A stretch of DNA of 64,000 bases from a bacterium (GCA_016708315.1 JADJGC010000002.1:1-64000), one strand, 5' to 3'. Counted from the stretch's first letter, positions 51,452-62,039 are shown. Notes: a model not told the origin generated them from the letters alone. Made by a program: numbers and translations.

Positions 51452-52150
51452 GAGATAGGCGCGTTTGACCTGTTCGTTTTCGAGCAGGCTTGCCGCTGTG
51501 TCGCTCATCACAATCTTGCCTGTTTCCAACACATACGCGCGTTTAGCTATTTGCAGCGACTTGCGGGCATTCTGTTCCACCAACAAGACAGTAATTCCGC
51601 GACGGTTGATTTCAGTGATCGTCTGAAAGACTTTTTCGACGACAACCGGTGCGAGCCCCATTGACGGTTCATCGAAGAGCAGTAACTCGGGACCAGCCAT
51701 TAACCCGCGTGCAATGGCAAGCATTTGCTGTTCACCGCCGGATAACGTTCCGGCCAATTGCGTGCGTCGTTCGCCGAGAATCGGGAAGAGGCGATACATT
51801 TCGGCAACGCGGTCTTTGATCAGATTATTGTCGCTCTCGGCGTAGGCTCCCAATTCGAGATTTTCAAGAACGGACTGCTTGGCGAATACTTTGCGGCCTT
51901 CGGGTATTTGCAGGATTTTCTTACGCGCAATTTTCCATGCCGGAAGCTTGTCAATGCGCTCGCCGGCAAATCGGATTTGACCCTCGCGCGGATGCAGTAC
52001 ACCGGAGATCGTATTGATGAGAGTAGTCTTGCCGGCGCCGTTCGCGCCGATTATCGCAAGAATCTCGCCTTTGTCCAAGTATAGCGAGATGCCTTTGAGC
52101 GCCGCTATCTGGCCGTAAAACACCTGTATGTTGTCAATTTCAAGCAGCAT
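51443..52150 (-). CDS. livF: Branched-chain amino-acid ABC transporter ATPase LivF
   Basis: 235 residues. Walker A GANGAGKTTLINTI, signature LSGGEQQMLAIARGLM, Walker B LLLFDEPSMGLAP and switch His region ITVLLVEQNARKSL. The short length and final KRAYLGG are typical of LivF. Last gene of a five-gene operon (substrate-binding protein, LivH, LivM, LivG, LivF). Confidence 0.94.
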   Translation of the reverse strand: MLLEIDNIQVFYGQIAALKGISLYLDKGEILAIIGANGAGKTTLINTISGVLHPREGQIRFAGERIDKLPAWKIARKKILQIPEGRKVFAKQSVLENLELGAYAESDNNLIKDRVAEMYRLFPILGERRTQLAGTLSGGEQQMLAIARGLMAGPELLLFDEPSMGLAPVVVEKVFQTITEINRRGITVLLVEQNARKSLQIAKRAYVLETGKIVMSDTAASLLENEQVKRAYLGG

Positions 52151-52156
52151 GCTACA

Positions 52157-52909
52157 TCACGATCCGAGATAGGCTTCAATGACTTTGGGGTTAGCGGTGA
52201 CTTCAGAGGGGAGACCTTCGGCGAGTTTCACGCCGTAGTCGAGAACGACGACATTGTCGGATAGGGACATCACGACATTCATGCGATGTTCAATTATGAC
52301 GACAGCGATACCGCTTGCTCTGATCTTTCGAACTAATTCGACGAGATCGTTGCATTCGCTGGGATTCATTCCGGCGATTGATTCGTCGAGGAGAATCAGC
52401 AACGGATCGGTGGCAAGTGCGCGCGCAATTTCCAGTCAACGCTGTGCGCCATACAGAAGGTTGCGGACGATGTCGTTGCAGTGTTTGAGAAGTCCTACGA
52501 ATTCGAGCCACTTACAGGCTGAGTCCTCGATTTCTTTTTCTTCACGCTTGAAGGTCGGCGTCCGCAGAAGTGCGGCAACGAGTTCCGAACCTGTGCGGCA
52601 ATGGCGACCGACCATGACATTTTCGAGTGATGTCATGTCGGAAAACAAACGAATGTTCTGAAAAGTCCGGGCGATGCCGAGTTTGACGATTTGGTGCGAC
52701 ATGAGTCCGGCGATGGGCCGCTGTTTGAAGAATATCTGTCCGTGATCGGGCTGGTAGACACCGGTGACGACATTGAAGAACGTCGATTTGCCGGCGCCGT
52801 TGGGACCGATCAAGCCGATGACCTGGTTCTCTTCGACAGTGACGCTAAGGTCACATAGCGCCTTGAGACCGCCGAAGCTCTTTGAAACGTTGCGGACTTC
52901 GAGCAACAT
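52157..52909 (-). pseudogene. livG: Branched-chain amino-acid ABC transporter ATPase LivG with internal stop
   Basis: Two pieces in the same frame, 52909-52439 and 52435-52157, are separated by one TGA (52436-52438). The first has Walker A GPNGAGKSTFFNVVTG; the second has the Walker B part LILLDESIAGMNP and the His region VVIIEHRMNVV. The stop lies directly in the signature region: YGAQR-stop-LEIARAL, where LivG proteins have YGxQRRLEIARAL, so CGA (Arg) has become TGA. The Walker-B neighbour is DESIAG rather than the usual DEPxAG. Either a real nonsense mutation, a C-to-T error, or a population variant. All other liv genes here are intact. Confidence 0.85.
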
Positions 52910-52910
52910 G

Positions 52911-53894
52911 CTACTCAGCCTCGACAGGTTTGAGTTCGAGCGCGCGACGTTTCGAAGGCAGGAGACCCTCGGGGCGGTAGATAATGGCGACTACCATTAT
53001 GACACCAAACAGCAACATACGGTAATCGACAAATGCTGTTCCGAGCGAAGCGCGAAGAATTTCAGGTACGGCGACAAGTAGTACCACGCCGAGTATGACG
53101 CCGGAGATATTTCCCATGCCGCCGATGACGAGCATTGCGACGATAAGTATCGACTCCCAGAATGTGAACTGCTCTGGCGAAACGAAACCATTCCAATGGG
53201 TGTAGATTGCACCGGCAACGGCGCCGATGATTCCGGAGATTGTAAAGGCGACGGCTTTGACGCGTGCCACATTGACGCCAGTTAGAGTAGCAGCGAGTTC
53301 ATCTTCGCGGATAGCGACGAGAGCGCGACCAATGCGCGAGTGCTCGAGGCGATAGCTGATGATGATGGCAACAGCCAGGAATGCGAGAATCAGGTAGTAG
53401 TAGTGAATGTTCTCTGTAAACTTGAATCCAAAGAGATTGATGTCGAGCAGTTTTTCTTCGACGCGCGGGAGACCTTTGGGGCCGTTGGTGATCGGTTCGA
53501 GATTGACCAAGACCAGCCGCACGATTTCGCCGAATCCGAGGGTGACAATGGCAAGATAGTCACCCCGCAATCGGAGGAGTGGTGCGCCAAGTCCCAGTCG
53601 AATCAGACCGCCGACCAATACCACAATAGGCAGTCCGAACCAAAATGGGATTCCGGCAATGCTAACGAGGGCAGCTGTGTATGCGCCGATGGCATAGAAG
53701 GCGATGTAGCCAAGATCAAGTAGTCCGGTATAGCCGATTGTGATGTTCAGGCCAACGCCGAGTATGCAGTAAATGCCGACGAGTCCCGCGACTCGGACGG
53801 CGTAGAAGTTGCCCGCCTGGTTCATTATAATCGGCAGGACCAAAAGGCCAACAATGCCGAGCGCGTAGATGACTGATTTGCGGGTGATCTTCAT
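52911..53894 (-). CDS. livM: Branched-chain amino-acid ABC transporter permease LivM
   Basis: 327 residues, about nine to ten membrane helices. The family signature is seen in LGYIAFYAIGAYTAALV, FGEIVRLVLVNLEPITNGPK and GMGNISGVILGVVLL. Pairs with LivH to form the channel; overlaps the livH stop by 4 bp. Confidence 0.94.
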   Translation of the reverse strand: MKITRKSVIYALGIVGLLVLPIIMNQAGNFYAVRVAGLVGIYCILGVGLNITIGYTGLLDLGYIAFYAIGAYTAALVSIAGIPFWFGLPIVVLVGGLIRLGLGAPLLRLRGDYLAIVTLGFGEIVRLVLVNLEPITNGPKGLPRVEEKLLDINLFGFKFTENIHYYYLILAFLAVAIIISYRLEHSRIGRALVAIREDELAATLTGVNVARVKAVAFTISGIIGAVAGAIYTHWNGFVSPEQFTFWESILIVAMLVIGGMGNISGVILGVVLLVAVPEILRASLGTAFVDYRMLLFGVIMVVAIIYRPEGLLPSKRRALELKPVEAE

Positions 53895-54793
53895 ATCTTC
53901 TCAGTTACCGCTTCGCCCATAATACCAGTTGGCCTAAAGATCAACACGAGGATCAACACTGCGAAAAGGATTACATCTTTGTATGCGGATGAAATGTAAC
54001 CGACCGACATTGCTTCGATGATCCCGAGAAGGAAGCCGCCGATCATTGCGCCTTTGATGTTTCCGATTCCACCGACCACAGCGGCAGTGAATGCCTTGAG
54101 GCCGGGGAAGAAGCCCATATTGAATTTGATACTGCCGTAATACATCCCGTTAAGGACGCCTGCAAGTCCGCCGAGTGCGCCGCCAATCAGGAAGGTCATC
54201 GTGATAATCAAATTGACGTTGATGCCCATCAACTGCGAGACGGTGTGGTTCTGCGCAGTTGCGCGCATCGCCTTGCCGAGTTTGGTGCGATTGACAAACA
54301 ACTGTAGGGCGACCATGGCAATGATCGCCAGAAGGAAGATGGAAATCTGCAAGGAGTTGATCTGAACTCCAAAGAAATCGAAGTGTGCAATGTCAGACGA
54401 CTGGGGGTAGGGGTATGGTTGTGACTGTGCGCTTACGCCGACCTGCATGATATTTTGCAGAAAAATCGACACACCAATTGCGGAAATCAGCGGAGTCAGC
54501 CGCGATGCGCCATAGAGCTTGCGATATGCTATGCGTTCAACGCAGACTGCCAGAATTCCTGCGCCGACGATTGACGAGACGAATACAAGCGAGAGGTGCA
54601 GCGGCACGATGTCCTGAATCGCAAGCGGCAGGAAGGTAAGAGCAAAAAAGCCGATGTAGGCGCCGACCATGAAGATTTCGCTGTGGGCGAAGTTGATCAT
54701 GAGCAGGATGCCGTAGACCATGGTGTACCCAAGCGCAAAGAGCGCGTAGATACTGCCGAGCGTGATACCGTTGATTAGCTGTTGAAAGAACAT
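53891..54793 (-). CDS. livH: Branched-chain amino-acid ABC transporter permease LivH
   Basis: 300 residues, about eight helices. Family motifs: GITLGSIYALFALGYTMVYG, INFAHSEIFMVGAY, MRATAQNHTVSQLMGINVN and FTAAVVGGIGNIKGAMIGG. Inner-membrane permease; follows the binding-protein gene by 25 bp. Confidence 0.95.
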   Translation of the reverse strand: MFFQQLINGITLGSIYALFALGYTMVYGILLMINFAHSEIFMVGAYIGFFALTFLPLAIQDIVPLHLSLVFVSSIVGAGILAVCVERIAYRKLYGASRLTPLISAIGVSIFLQNIMQVGVSAQSQPYPYPQSSDIAHFDFFGVQINSLQISIFLLAIIAMVALQLFVNRTKLGKAMRATAQNHTVSQLMGINVNLIITMTFLIGGALGGLAGVLNGMYYGSIKFNMGFFPGLKAFTAAVVGGIGNIKGAMIGGFLLGIIEAMSVGYISSAYKDVILFAVLILVLIFRPTGIMGEAVTEKI

Positions 54794-54818
54794 CTACCCG
54801 ACCGCTCAGCTACCGCGC

Positions 54819-55934
54819 TTAATCAACATAGACGAATTTGCCGTTGGTCACTCGATAGATGGTGATCGTCTTGTTGCGAGTATCACCGATCTCATCAAAG
54901 CTCGACTCGCCCAGGATGCCGGTGAAATTGATTTCGGCAACCGTCTTGATCAACAGGTCGCGATCAGTTCCGACTTTTGCAAGAGCCGAGAGAATAATCT
55001 TGACCGCTTCATAAGTGTAGGGATCGTACGGCTGCATATCGTCGTTGGGATAAAGTCGCGCGTAGTCATCGATGAACTTTTGCGCTGCGGGAAGTTTCTC
55101 CGGCGGAAGTCCGGTCATTGAAGAAAGGTCGCCTTCGGTGGCAGGACCGCCGATGGTGATGTACTCGGGAGTCAGAACGCCGTCGCCGGAAAACACCGGA
55201 ATTGCGAGGCCAAGTTCTTTGGCCTGCTTAGTAATCAAGCCGCATTCGGGGTGCATGCCGCCGAAGTAAATGATCTCTGGTCCAGTGGATTTGATCTTGG
55301 TGATAAGAGCTTTGTAGTCCTTTTCACCGACGTCAATTCCATCGAAACTCAGCACGGGTTCAACACGCGCTTCAAACTTGGTGCGAAACTGCTCGGCGAG
55401 CCCAAGACCGTAGGCGGTCTTGTCGTGAATCACTGCGACCTTTTTGAATCCAAGCGAATCAACAACGAAATCCGCAGCGAAAGGTCCTTGAACGTCGTCA
55501 GTAGTGCAGAGACGGAAAACGTTTTTAAGACCCTGCTGGGTGAGTTTGGGATTCGTAGATGCGGGAGTAATCATCAAGACTTTCTTTTTGGCATAAACTT
55601 GACTGGCCGGAATGGAGCAACCGCTATTGAGATGTCCAACGATACCAATGATGGTCGGGTCAGAGATGATCTGATTTGCAACTGTGACTGCTTCCTTGGG
55701 GTCGCCGCGGTCATCGAAAGCGGCGAATTGGAGCTGATACTGCGGGAAGAGACCGGCGGCGTTGGCTTCATCAACTGCCATTTGCGCCGCGCGTTTCATA
55801 CCTTGACCGTGAGCAGAAATGTCACCGGTAAGGGGTGCGACGAGGGCAACTTTGACGACCTGCGGCCCGGATTGTCCGCAGCCTGCAATGGCAAATGTCA
55901 TGAGAGTCAGAAGCAGCAGCAGTTTACGAATCAT
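54819..55934 (-). CDS. Branched-chain amino-acid (Liv-type) substrate-binding lipoprotein
   Basis: 371 residues from ATG 55934 (GAGGAG upstream). Lipoprotein signal peptide with lipobox IAGC. Periplasmic binding protein type I fold: VKVALVAPLTGDISAHGQGM, AQMAVDEANAAG, IIGIVGHLNSGCSIPASQVY, TPASTNPKLTQQG. It captures the substrate for the LivHMGF transporter. Named by family; the actual ligand (Leu/Ile/Val or another amino acid) cannot be read from sequence. Confidence 0.92.
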   Translation of the reverse strand: MIRKLLLLLTLMTFAIAGCGQSGPQVVKVALVAPLTGDISAHGQGMKRAAQMAVDEANAAGLFPQYQLQFAAFDDRGDPKEAVTVANQIISDPTIIGIVGHLNSGCSIPASQVYAKKKVLMITPASTNPKLTQQGLKNVFRLCTTDDVQGPFAADFVVDSLGFKKVAVIHDKTAYGLGLAEQFRTKFEARVEPVLSFDGIDVGEKDYKALITKIKSTGPEIIYFGGMHPECGLITKQAKELGLAIPVFSGDGVLTPEYITIGGPATEGDLSSMTGLPPEKLPAAQKFIDDYARLYPNDDMQPYDPYTYEAVKIILSALAKVGTDRDLLIKTVAEINFTGILGESSFDEIGDTRNKTITIYRVTNGKFVYVD

Positions 55935-56129
55935 CCCGAAATCTCCTCGTTATGTCATATTTGTGGGCTGTTCCGCGACGTTGCGGACAACCGACAGATT
56001 TACGCCATCGAATGCAAAGGGCAGACGACAACGGCAATTAGCAATGCGAATCAGCTATCGGTGCAAAATGTCCAATTGAGGTGGCGGTGTCAATGATTTA
56101 ATTGGAGAATGGAAGGTCGATTAGCCCAG

Positions 56130-57291
56130 TCAATCAGCGATAGCAGGTTGACGAGATAGCTGGGTGTTTTTCTCGATGCGATAGAGGTTTCCTCGCCAAG
56201 AAATACTGCGAGAGAAGAATGGAACAAACCAGACTCCGAAGATAATGGCGTCCTTTATAGGAAGAAGCAGGCAATGCCAAATTCTCAAGTCGGAGCGCAT
56301 CAGATAAAGTGCGACTATATCCGAAAGATATTTAGCGGCGAGTACTACTGACAAGACAAACACTCCACTGGAGTCATTTCGGTATGCCGCATACGCGAGT
56401 GTCAGCGCAAGCGGATGACCGAGAATCTCGGAGAGATAATTGGGCAGATCGAGATTGCGACGCATCTTCGCCCAACGGACATGGCGATTGAGGAACTTTT
56501 CCCAGTTCCAACTCTCATTAACATTGTCGACGAAATAGGTTGAGGTGCGAATGTTGTATCCCATTTCACGAACGGCTAAGCCAATCAGTTGGTCTTCAGC
56601 AAGGAAGTCACCGAACGATTCGAAGCCGCCGAGACGGTTGAGAGTCGTGCGGGTGAAGAGCATCGACTTGCCAATAACGACCGGGACTTTGAACAAACGA
56701 CGAACAGCGAAGACGCTGGATGCGACAAAGGTATTGAGGTGTAGGTTCTCCATCACGCCGGCAGTCGTTGCCGCAGAGATGCCGCGAATGGTCGAGGTAA
56801 CCAGACCGACATTAGTGCGCTCCATGTGACGCATTAGGTCGATGAGGTAGTCTCCGCCAACGCGGATGTTGCTGTCGGATATAAGCAAGTAATCATATCG
56901 AGCAGACGGAACCATGTTACGCAAATTATTGATTTTGGGATTGAGCGAGCGGCAGCGGCCATCAATGATCAGCGTGCTATTGATTCGGGGGAAACTCAGC
57001 CTGCAGGCGACGCACGACGGAAACGGCCGGATCGTCGGAATCGGCAACGCCGAAGATGATCTCGTAATTGGGATAGTCGAGTTTAAAGAAGCTGCGAAGA
57101 TTTTCCTCGAGTTGGTCGTCGAGTCCTTTCAGTGGTTTGAGAATTGAGATTGCAGGAAGGAGTCTCGGCTGGCGTTTGCGGCGCGAGTTGAAATAAAGCT
57201 CATAGGCGAGAATAAGGGTCGAAACGACGGCATAGGCGCCGCTGAATATAACTGCCGACAGCAGTGTGATTTCGATAATCGAGTTGATCAT
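56130..57291 (-). CDS. GT21-like (ceramide glucosyltransferase/HpnI type) membrane glycosyltransferase, single frameshift
   Basis: ATG 57291 (GAGGAA upstream). N-terminal helix, then a family-2-type GT domain with ISILKPLKGLDDQLEENLRS, YEIIFGVADSDDPAVSVVRR, LNPKINNL, YDYLLISDSNIRV (DxD region), FLAEDQLIG and RHVRWAKMRR (the (Q/R)xxRW motif of GT21), and C-terminal helices. The frame breaks at 56987-56991: reading four Gs instead of five joins AEFP to RINSTLIIDG in the expected way. HpnI-type enzymes add N-acetylglucosamine in hopanoid-lipid synthesis and ceramide glucosyltransferases act on sphingolipids. Which lipid is used here is unknown. Confidence 0.85.
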
Positions 57292-57386
57292 ACTTCAGTT
57301 CCTCTAATCATCCAGTATGATTAACGACTTGAACCGTTCAGCCCGGCTTATGATTGTGTTCGATTTGTGTGAATAATATCGACTAT

Positions 57387-58676
57387 TTAAGTCTCTGAGT
57401 GGCCGGTGTTTAGGTTGCGAATGTAGTCGCCGAAGAATCTGCCGCTGGGCCGGAGTGTTCGCTTGAGTCCATTTTCGTAATCGACTTCGTAAAGGCCGAA
57501 TCGCGCCTTGTAGCCAACAAGCCATTCGTAATTGTCGATGAGAGACCAATAGTAGTAGCCGCGTACCTGCGGATTGCGGCGGATCGAATCTTCCAGGATC
57601 GACAGGTGTTGTGTCATGTATTCCAACCGCCGGGTATCATCCTGAGTGGCAATTCCGTTTTCGGTGACATATATCGGCTTTCCGGTTGGCTCAAGCCAAT
57701 TCAGGACCTTGCCAAGTCCGCGGGCATAAATTTCCCAACCAAGGTCAGTGAATCCTGAACCGGAGCGGTCGCGGAAGAATAACTCGAACGGATACTTAAC
57801 ACTTAATTTGAATCGAACGTGCATGCGGTAATAGTAGTTCACGCCCCAGAAGTCAATTTTGTTATCCAGAGCGATCGGCTTGTGATAATCCATTATGAAG
57901 GGGAACTTGATTCGAACGACATTTTCGTGAAAGGCGTCGACGATGCACATGTTGTAGAAACTGTGAATAAGACGTTTGATTTTCTTGTCGAGTGGATTCC
58001 ATTTATGCGCGGATTTGAACACGATGAAGTTGTTAGCAATACCGACCTCGGCATTCGGATTTGCTGATTTTATGATGTCGTAAGCACGAGCGTGAGCCAA
58101 GAGCATATTGTAAAGCGAATCGGCGAGGAGATGAACGTCGCGCTTTCCGGGGGGAAATTTGGCATCGAGATATCCAGCCAGCAGCCAGACCATCGGTTCA
58201 TTGATCGTAACATACAAATTAACACGATCTCCGAGGCTTTCGACAACCTTGGCAGTAAATCGAGCAAATGCTTCGACCGATTCGGGGCTGTGCCATGGAG
58301 TGGCTTCATGGAACCAAGTCGGGTGCGTGAAGTGATGCAAGGTAAGCATTGGCTGAATACCGAGCTCGAGCAGTCGATCTACCATGCGAACGTATTGATC
58401 GAGGGCTGATTGATCGAATTTGCCCCTTTCGGGCTCGATACGCGCCCACTCAACAGAGAAACGATAAGAGTTGAGATTCAACTCCTTGAGCAGAACGAAG
58501 TCGCTCTCCCATCGATTCCAATGGTCGGCGGCTCGGTTATAGATGGGATCTTCGCCATTGTTTCGAAAGTAGCCGAGTGATTCCCAAACTGTGATGTCGT
58601 TGTTGATCTGGCCTTCAATTTGAAAGGCAGAGGTTGAGACGCCCCAGAGAAAAGAACTGTGTTTGCTGATTGTCAC
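57387..58676 (-). CDS. Family 1 glycoside hydrolase (beta-glucosidase-like)
   Basis: 429 residues from GTG 58676 (GTGA overlap with the phosphatase gene). GH1 hallmarks: FLWGVSTSAFQIEG, SYRFSVEWARIEPERG, acid/base Glu in YVTINEPMVW and nucleophile Glu in PIYVTENGIA; the C-terminus has GYYYWSLIDNYEW. No signal peptide, so cytoplasmic. It hydrolyses beta-glycosides; specificity is not deducible. It is co-directional with glycosyltransferase and phosphatase genes. Confidence 0.94.
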   Translation of the reverse strand: MTISKHSSFLWGVSTSAFQIEGQINNDITVWESLGYFRNNGEDPIYNRAADHWNRWESDFVLLKELNLNSYRFSVEWARIEPERGKFDQSALDQYVRMVDRLLELGIQPMLTLHHFTHPTWFHEATPWHSPESVEAFARFTAKVVESLGDRVNLYVTINEPMVWLLAGYLDAKFPPGKRDVHLLADSLYNMLLAHARAYDIIKSANPNAEVGIANNFIVFKSAHKWNPLDKKIKRLIHSFYNMCIVDAFHENVVRIKFPFIMDYHKPIALDNKIDFWGVNYYYRMHVRFKLSVKYPFELFFRDRSGSGFTDLGWEIYARGLGKVLNWLEPTGKPIYVTENGIATQDDTRRLEYMTQHLSILEDSIRRNPQVRGYYYWSLIDNYEWLVGYKARFGLYEVDYENGLKRTLRPSGRFFGDYIRNLNTGHSET

Positions 58677-60331
58677 TTCTTGATCAATTGGTATTGACTT
58701 TGCCCGTCGACTTCGCCGGCTGAGAAAATTCCCATCAATTCGACCAATGTTGGAGCGATATCGACAGTCTGAATACGTCTGTCGGATGATGAAGTTTTGA
58801 TTGCAGGTCCGTAGAAGACAATTGGTACGTCGGTGTCATAGCAATAACAGCTTCCGTGTGTCGTACCCCGGCTATTGCGATCGACTAGATAGTTTTCCTT
58901 GAGGCGATACATAACGTGCGCGGTTCTACCTGGGAAGTAGTTGTTCCTGAAGAGTTGAAGGTAGTCGCGCGGTGTGCCGCCGGAAGCAGTCAACTCTGCC
59001 GTCGTGTAGGCATCGACGATGTAAGGAGTTCGTTTTAGTTCCGTGACGATGGCGTCTTGCAAAGCGGGATTGCTGATACCGAGAGAGTCGGCTTCAGAGT
59101 AGTCGAGATAGACACCACGGTCAATCCGCCGAATTGGGTTGTTCTTCAAGCCGAGAGATTTGGCAGCTACAAGAACAGCGTTCGTGATAGCAGCGTTAAG
59201 CGAATCAGGGTGAATGCGGCCAGCGTCAATACCCTTTGACTTCTGATACTCAGGGAAATCGGCGACGCCGTGATCAGACGTGAGAACAATCGAGTATTGA
59301 TCAACTCCGACCGTTGAATCGAGTTCAGCGAACAACTCGCCGAGATACGAATCGAGGCGAAGATAATAATCTTGGACCTCCTGACTGCGCGGGCCATAAG
59401 CATGACCGACGTAGTCAGCAGCGGAGCAACTTATCATGAGCAGATCGACGAATTCGTCCTGACCAAGTCCTTCGTACTTTATCAACTCTCTGGCATAGCG
59501 GAGAAGAAGATGGTCCGCAAAGGGAGTTGCGAGCAAGTTGTCATAGAATACAGCGTTCGAATCATCTGCGCTCGGTGCGAAATTGTGCGGGAACGCGATG
59601 TCTTTGCCGTCTGACTCGTTGACAACACTATCGGGGCCGGAGAACCGGTAATCAGCGAGCGGTGCAAAGCGATCCCAAATGCCGGAATAGTAATCGTCGG
59701 CGGCATGGTAATCGTTGAGCTTCGCTACCCATTCCGGATAGACGGCTGTGTAAAATAGCGATGTGATCATTTTGCCGTTGTCGGAATTATACCAATAGAC
59801 ACCGTCGGCGCTGTAACTTCCCATATTGATTGCTGCGCGGTCTTTCAACGAAAGCGCGTAGACCTTTGATTCAGGCTGGTTGCGATTGAGCCAATCGGCG
59901 ATTCCGCCGGAACGAAGGTTAGCTGGGGAGCGGCCTTCCATATCCGGATGGTTTGTAATTGCGGCAGTTGAGTCCATTGAACAATAAACCAAGCGGCTCA
60001 ACGAATCATCATACCAGCTGTTGCCTACAATTCCGTGCCGGGAAGGAAAGGAGCCGGTCGCAATTGTGGCGTGTCCAACGCCGGTCTCGGTGTGAGCATG
60101 ATTGTGGAAGGCACTACCGAAGACGAAGCCATTGCGAGCGAGTCGGGCAATGCCTCCGGTGTAGAGGCTGTCGAAGCGAGTCAGGTAGTCAGTGCGCATT
60201 TGATCGACGACAATCAATACAACAAGTTTGCCTGCTTGATTGGGAGTGGGAGATTGTGCAACAGCTGAAGAGCACAAGAGTGCCGTTGAGAGCAAGGCAA
60301 ATGCCAGGAGCAGTCTGATATAGGTTCTCAT
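58673..60331 (-). CDS. Exported alkaline phosphatase/phosphodiesterase, PafA-like
   Basis: 552 residues from ATG 60331, signal peptide ending near SAVAQ. Alkaline phosphatase superfamily metal and nucleophile sites: VVLIVVDQMRTDYL (Asp), HTETGVGHATIATGSFPSRH (Thr nucleophile), SCSAADYVGHAYGP (Asp/His), VLTSDHGVAD (Asp/His) and GTTHGSCYCYDTDVPI (His). The pattern fits the PafA-type phosphomonoesterases common in FCB bacteria more than classical PhoA. Acts in the periplasm. Overlaps the GH1 gene by 4 bp. Confidence 0.9.
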   Translation of the reverse strand: MRTYIRLLLAFALLSTALLCSSAVAQSPTPNQAGKLVVLIVVDQMRTDYLTRFDSLYTGGIARLARNGFVFGSAFHNHAHTETGVGHATIATGSFPSRHGIVGNSWYDDSLSRLVYCSMDSTAAITNHPDMEGRSPANLRSGGIADWLNRNQPESKVYALSLKDRAAINMGSYSADGVYWYNSDNGKMITSLFYTAVYPEWVAKLNDYHAADDYYSGIWDRFAPLADYRFSGPDSVVNESDGKDIAFPHNFAPSADDSNAVFYDNLLATPFADHLLLRYARELIKYEGLGQDEFVDLLMISCSAADYVGHAYGPRSQEVQDYYLRLDSYLGELFAELDSTVGVDQYSIVLTSDHGVADFPEYQKSKGIDAGRIHPDSLNAAITNAVLVAAKSLGLKNNPIRRIDRGVYLDYSEADSLGISNPALQDAIVTELKRTPYIVDAYTTAELTASGGTPRDYLQLFRNNYFPGRTAHVMYRLKENYLVDRNSRGTTHGSCYCYDTDVPIVFYGPAIKTSSSDRRIQTVDIAPTLVELMGIFSAGEVDGQSQYQLIKK

Positions 60332-60409
60332 CGGGGGAAAACTACGTATTTTCTGCTACAAATGCAAAGTGAGAATTCGGTTAAGAAATCAACTTTATGA
60401 GTGTGGCGC

Positions 60410-62039
60410 TCAACCTCGAGAGACCTGCCATTGCCGCCTGACGAAAGCAATCATCAATAGCGCAAGGGTGATCGTGCCCCAAAGTGTGATGCTTGTCTGA
60501 AAATTCCCGTTGATGGCACTGCCCGTGAAGTCGCACATCGGCGTTTTGTTCAGCGGACCGATGTAGAATATCAACGTATAGAGAACTTCGAAGAGCTTCC
60601 TGCCGCCGGTTACGATACCGCAACTTATGGCGAGTGTCGGAATGAACATTGCGCCAATAAGCCAGTGACTTAGCAAGTCGAAGTCGCCGGATATCAGCGT
60701 GCGGAAACCGATAAATCCACCAATCGCTACCGCTAGTAAGAAATCCTGCGAGCCATTGCATCGACAACTGCGCCCAGACGCCACCAGGACTCGACTGCAC
60801 CAGTTGACGAGTATCGAAAAGTTGGTCGCGACAACCCATCGCCGACCATATCAGCAGTGGCCAGAACCATGCTGCGGCAAGGAGGAATTTGTGCGAGATT
60901 GCAAACGGAGTCAGCATCCCAGCGACGAAAATGCCGGCGGCTATCAGATACCACCACTTCGAGACGCCATTGAGGGCGATTCGAAGTTCTGCCGTCAATA
61001 GGCTATACAGATTCACTTTGTGTGAGTGAACGGCAAGTGGCGTTAAGGCTGAAATATTCTGGGTGTCCGCTGACGATTGTGTCGCAGTAGATTGATTTTC
61101 GGGCGCGGGAGCCGTTTTCTTGCCAAAGAACCGTTGTCGGACCTTCCCGGGTTCTTCATCGAATCGTCGAAAAAGGATTGCGCTCACAGAAACGACGGCG
61201 ACAGAAAATATCAACAATACAACGCGTCCAAGTACGAAGGACGAAGACCAATGGGGGCCGTTCCACAGGAATGTCCCAAGTTGAGGCGGTCCAGAGCGCG
61301 TAAAATTGAATCCCAGAGAATGAATTCCTTCCCACGGAACATAGCTGGTGACTGCTGCAGCACAACCATTCATCATCTCGTTCCAGAGAAAGCTGATTCC
61401 AAAGAAATCCAACAACGGTGCGATTTCGCTCCGGTTCATTCCGCCAGTGACAATTGCGAAAACCCAAAAGATATAGAAGATCACATTGCCGATACCGCCG
61501 CGCAGGAATTTCACTGAATCGAAGAAAATCGCAAGTGCTGCAACGAAGATCATTACCGGAGTAATTACCAGGATGTATGGCGCGAGCAGGTCGATGATTT
61601 TGATGGTACGGTCTTCATTGCGGGCAAACTGCAGAAGAGCAGACGTGAGAGCAAGTGTAAGAATCATCGATAGCAATACCAGTACATTGCCGCCGAATTT
61701 GCCGACGAGGTATGCGAAGTTGCTCATTGGTGACGAGGCAAGTAACTCGTGCGTCTTAAGACGGCGCTCACGATTGACGGCGCCTTTGATGAAGTAAAAT
61801 CCAACCAGTGATAAGATCGTGACGGTGAGCAAGGTTACCTGACAGGAAATCCACGCCGAATTATAGAGGCCGCGATAATCGCCGAATCGCACCGTTGTAT
61901 ACGGAGCGCCGGGAGCGGGGATAAACAGGTAGGTGGCATAAGCGATGAGAACAAGAAAAACCCAAAACGTGTAGCGGCGCGACCGTTCGCGAAAGTCGGC
62001 CAATGCGACAGCAAGTACTGATGGAAGTTGACCTATCAT
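60410..62039 (-). CDS. ABC-2 type transporter permease, single frameshift
   Basis: ATG 62039, overlapping the stop of the ATPase gene (ATGA). Multiple helices (FWVFLVLIAYATYLFIP, GKFGGNVLVLLSMILTLALT, WYLIAAGIFVAGMLTPFAI) with a cytoplasmic linker in the middle. At the AAA run 60741-60743 (TTT on the coding strand) one extra base shifts the frame; removing it turns the dead-end reading into AGF-LLAVAIGGFIGFRTLI and continues to a stop at 60410 through four further helices. Substrate unknown; the partner ATPase is encoded directly upstream. Confidence 0.83.

Noticed and set aside
52436..52438. TGA in livG as evidence of stop-codon recoding
   Set aside because: TGA ends several intact genes here (for example at 6970-6972 and 58673-58675), and only this one gene contains an internal TGA.
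55251..56096. 281-codon plus-strand ORF opposite the Liv binding-protein gene
   Set aside because: Antisense to a lipoprotein with clear family motifs; no ribosome site or domain of its own.
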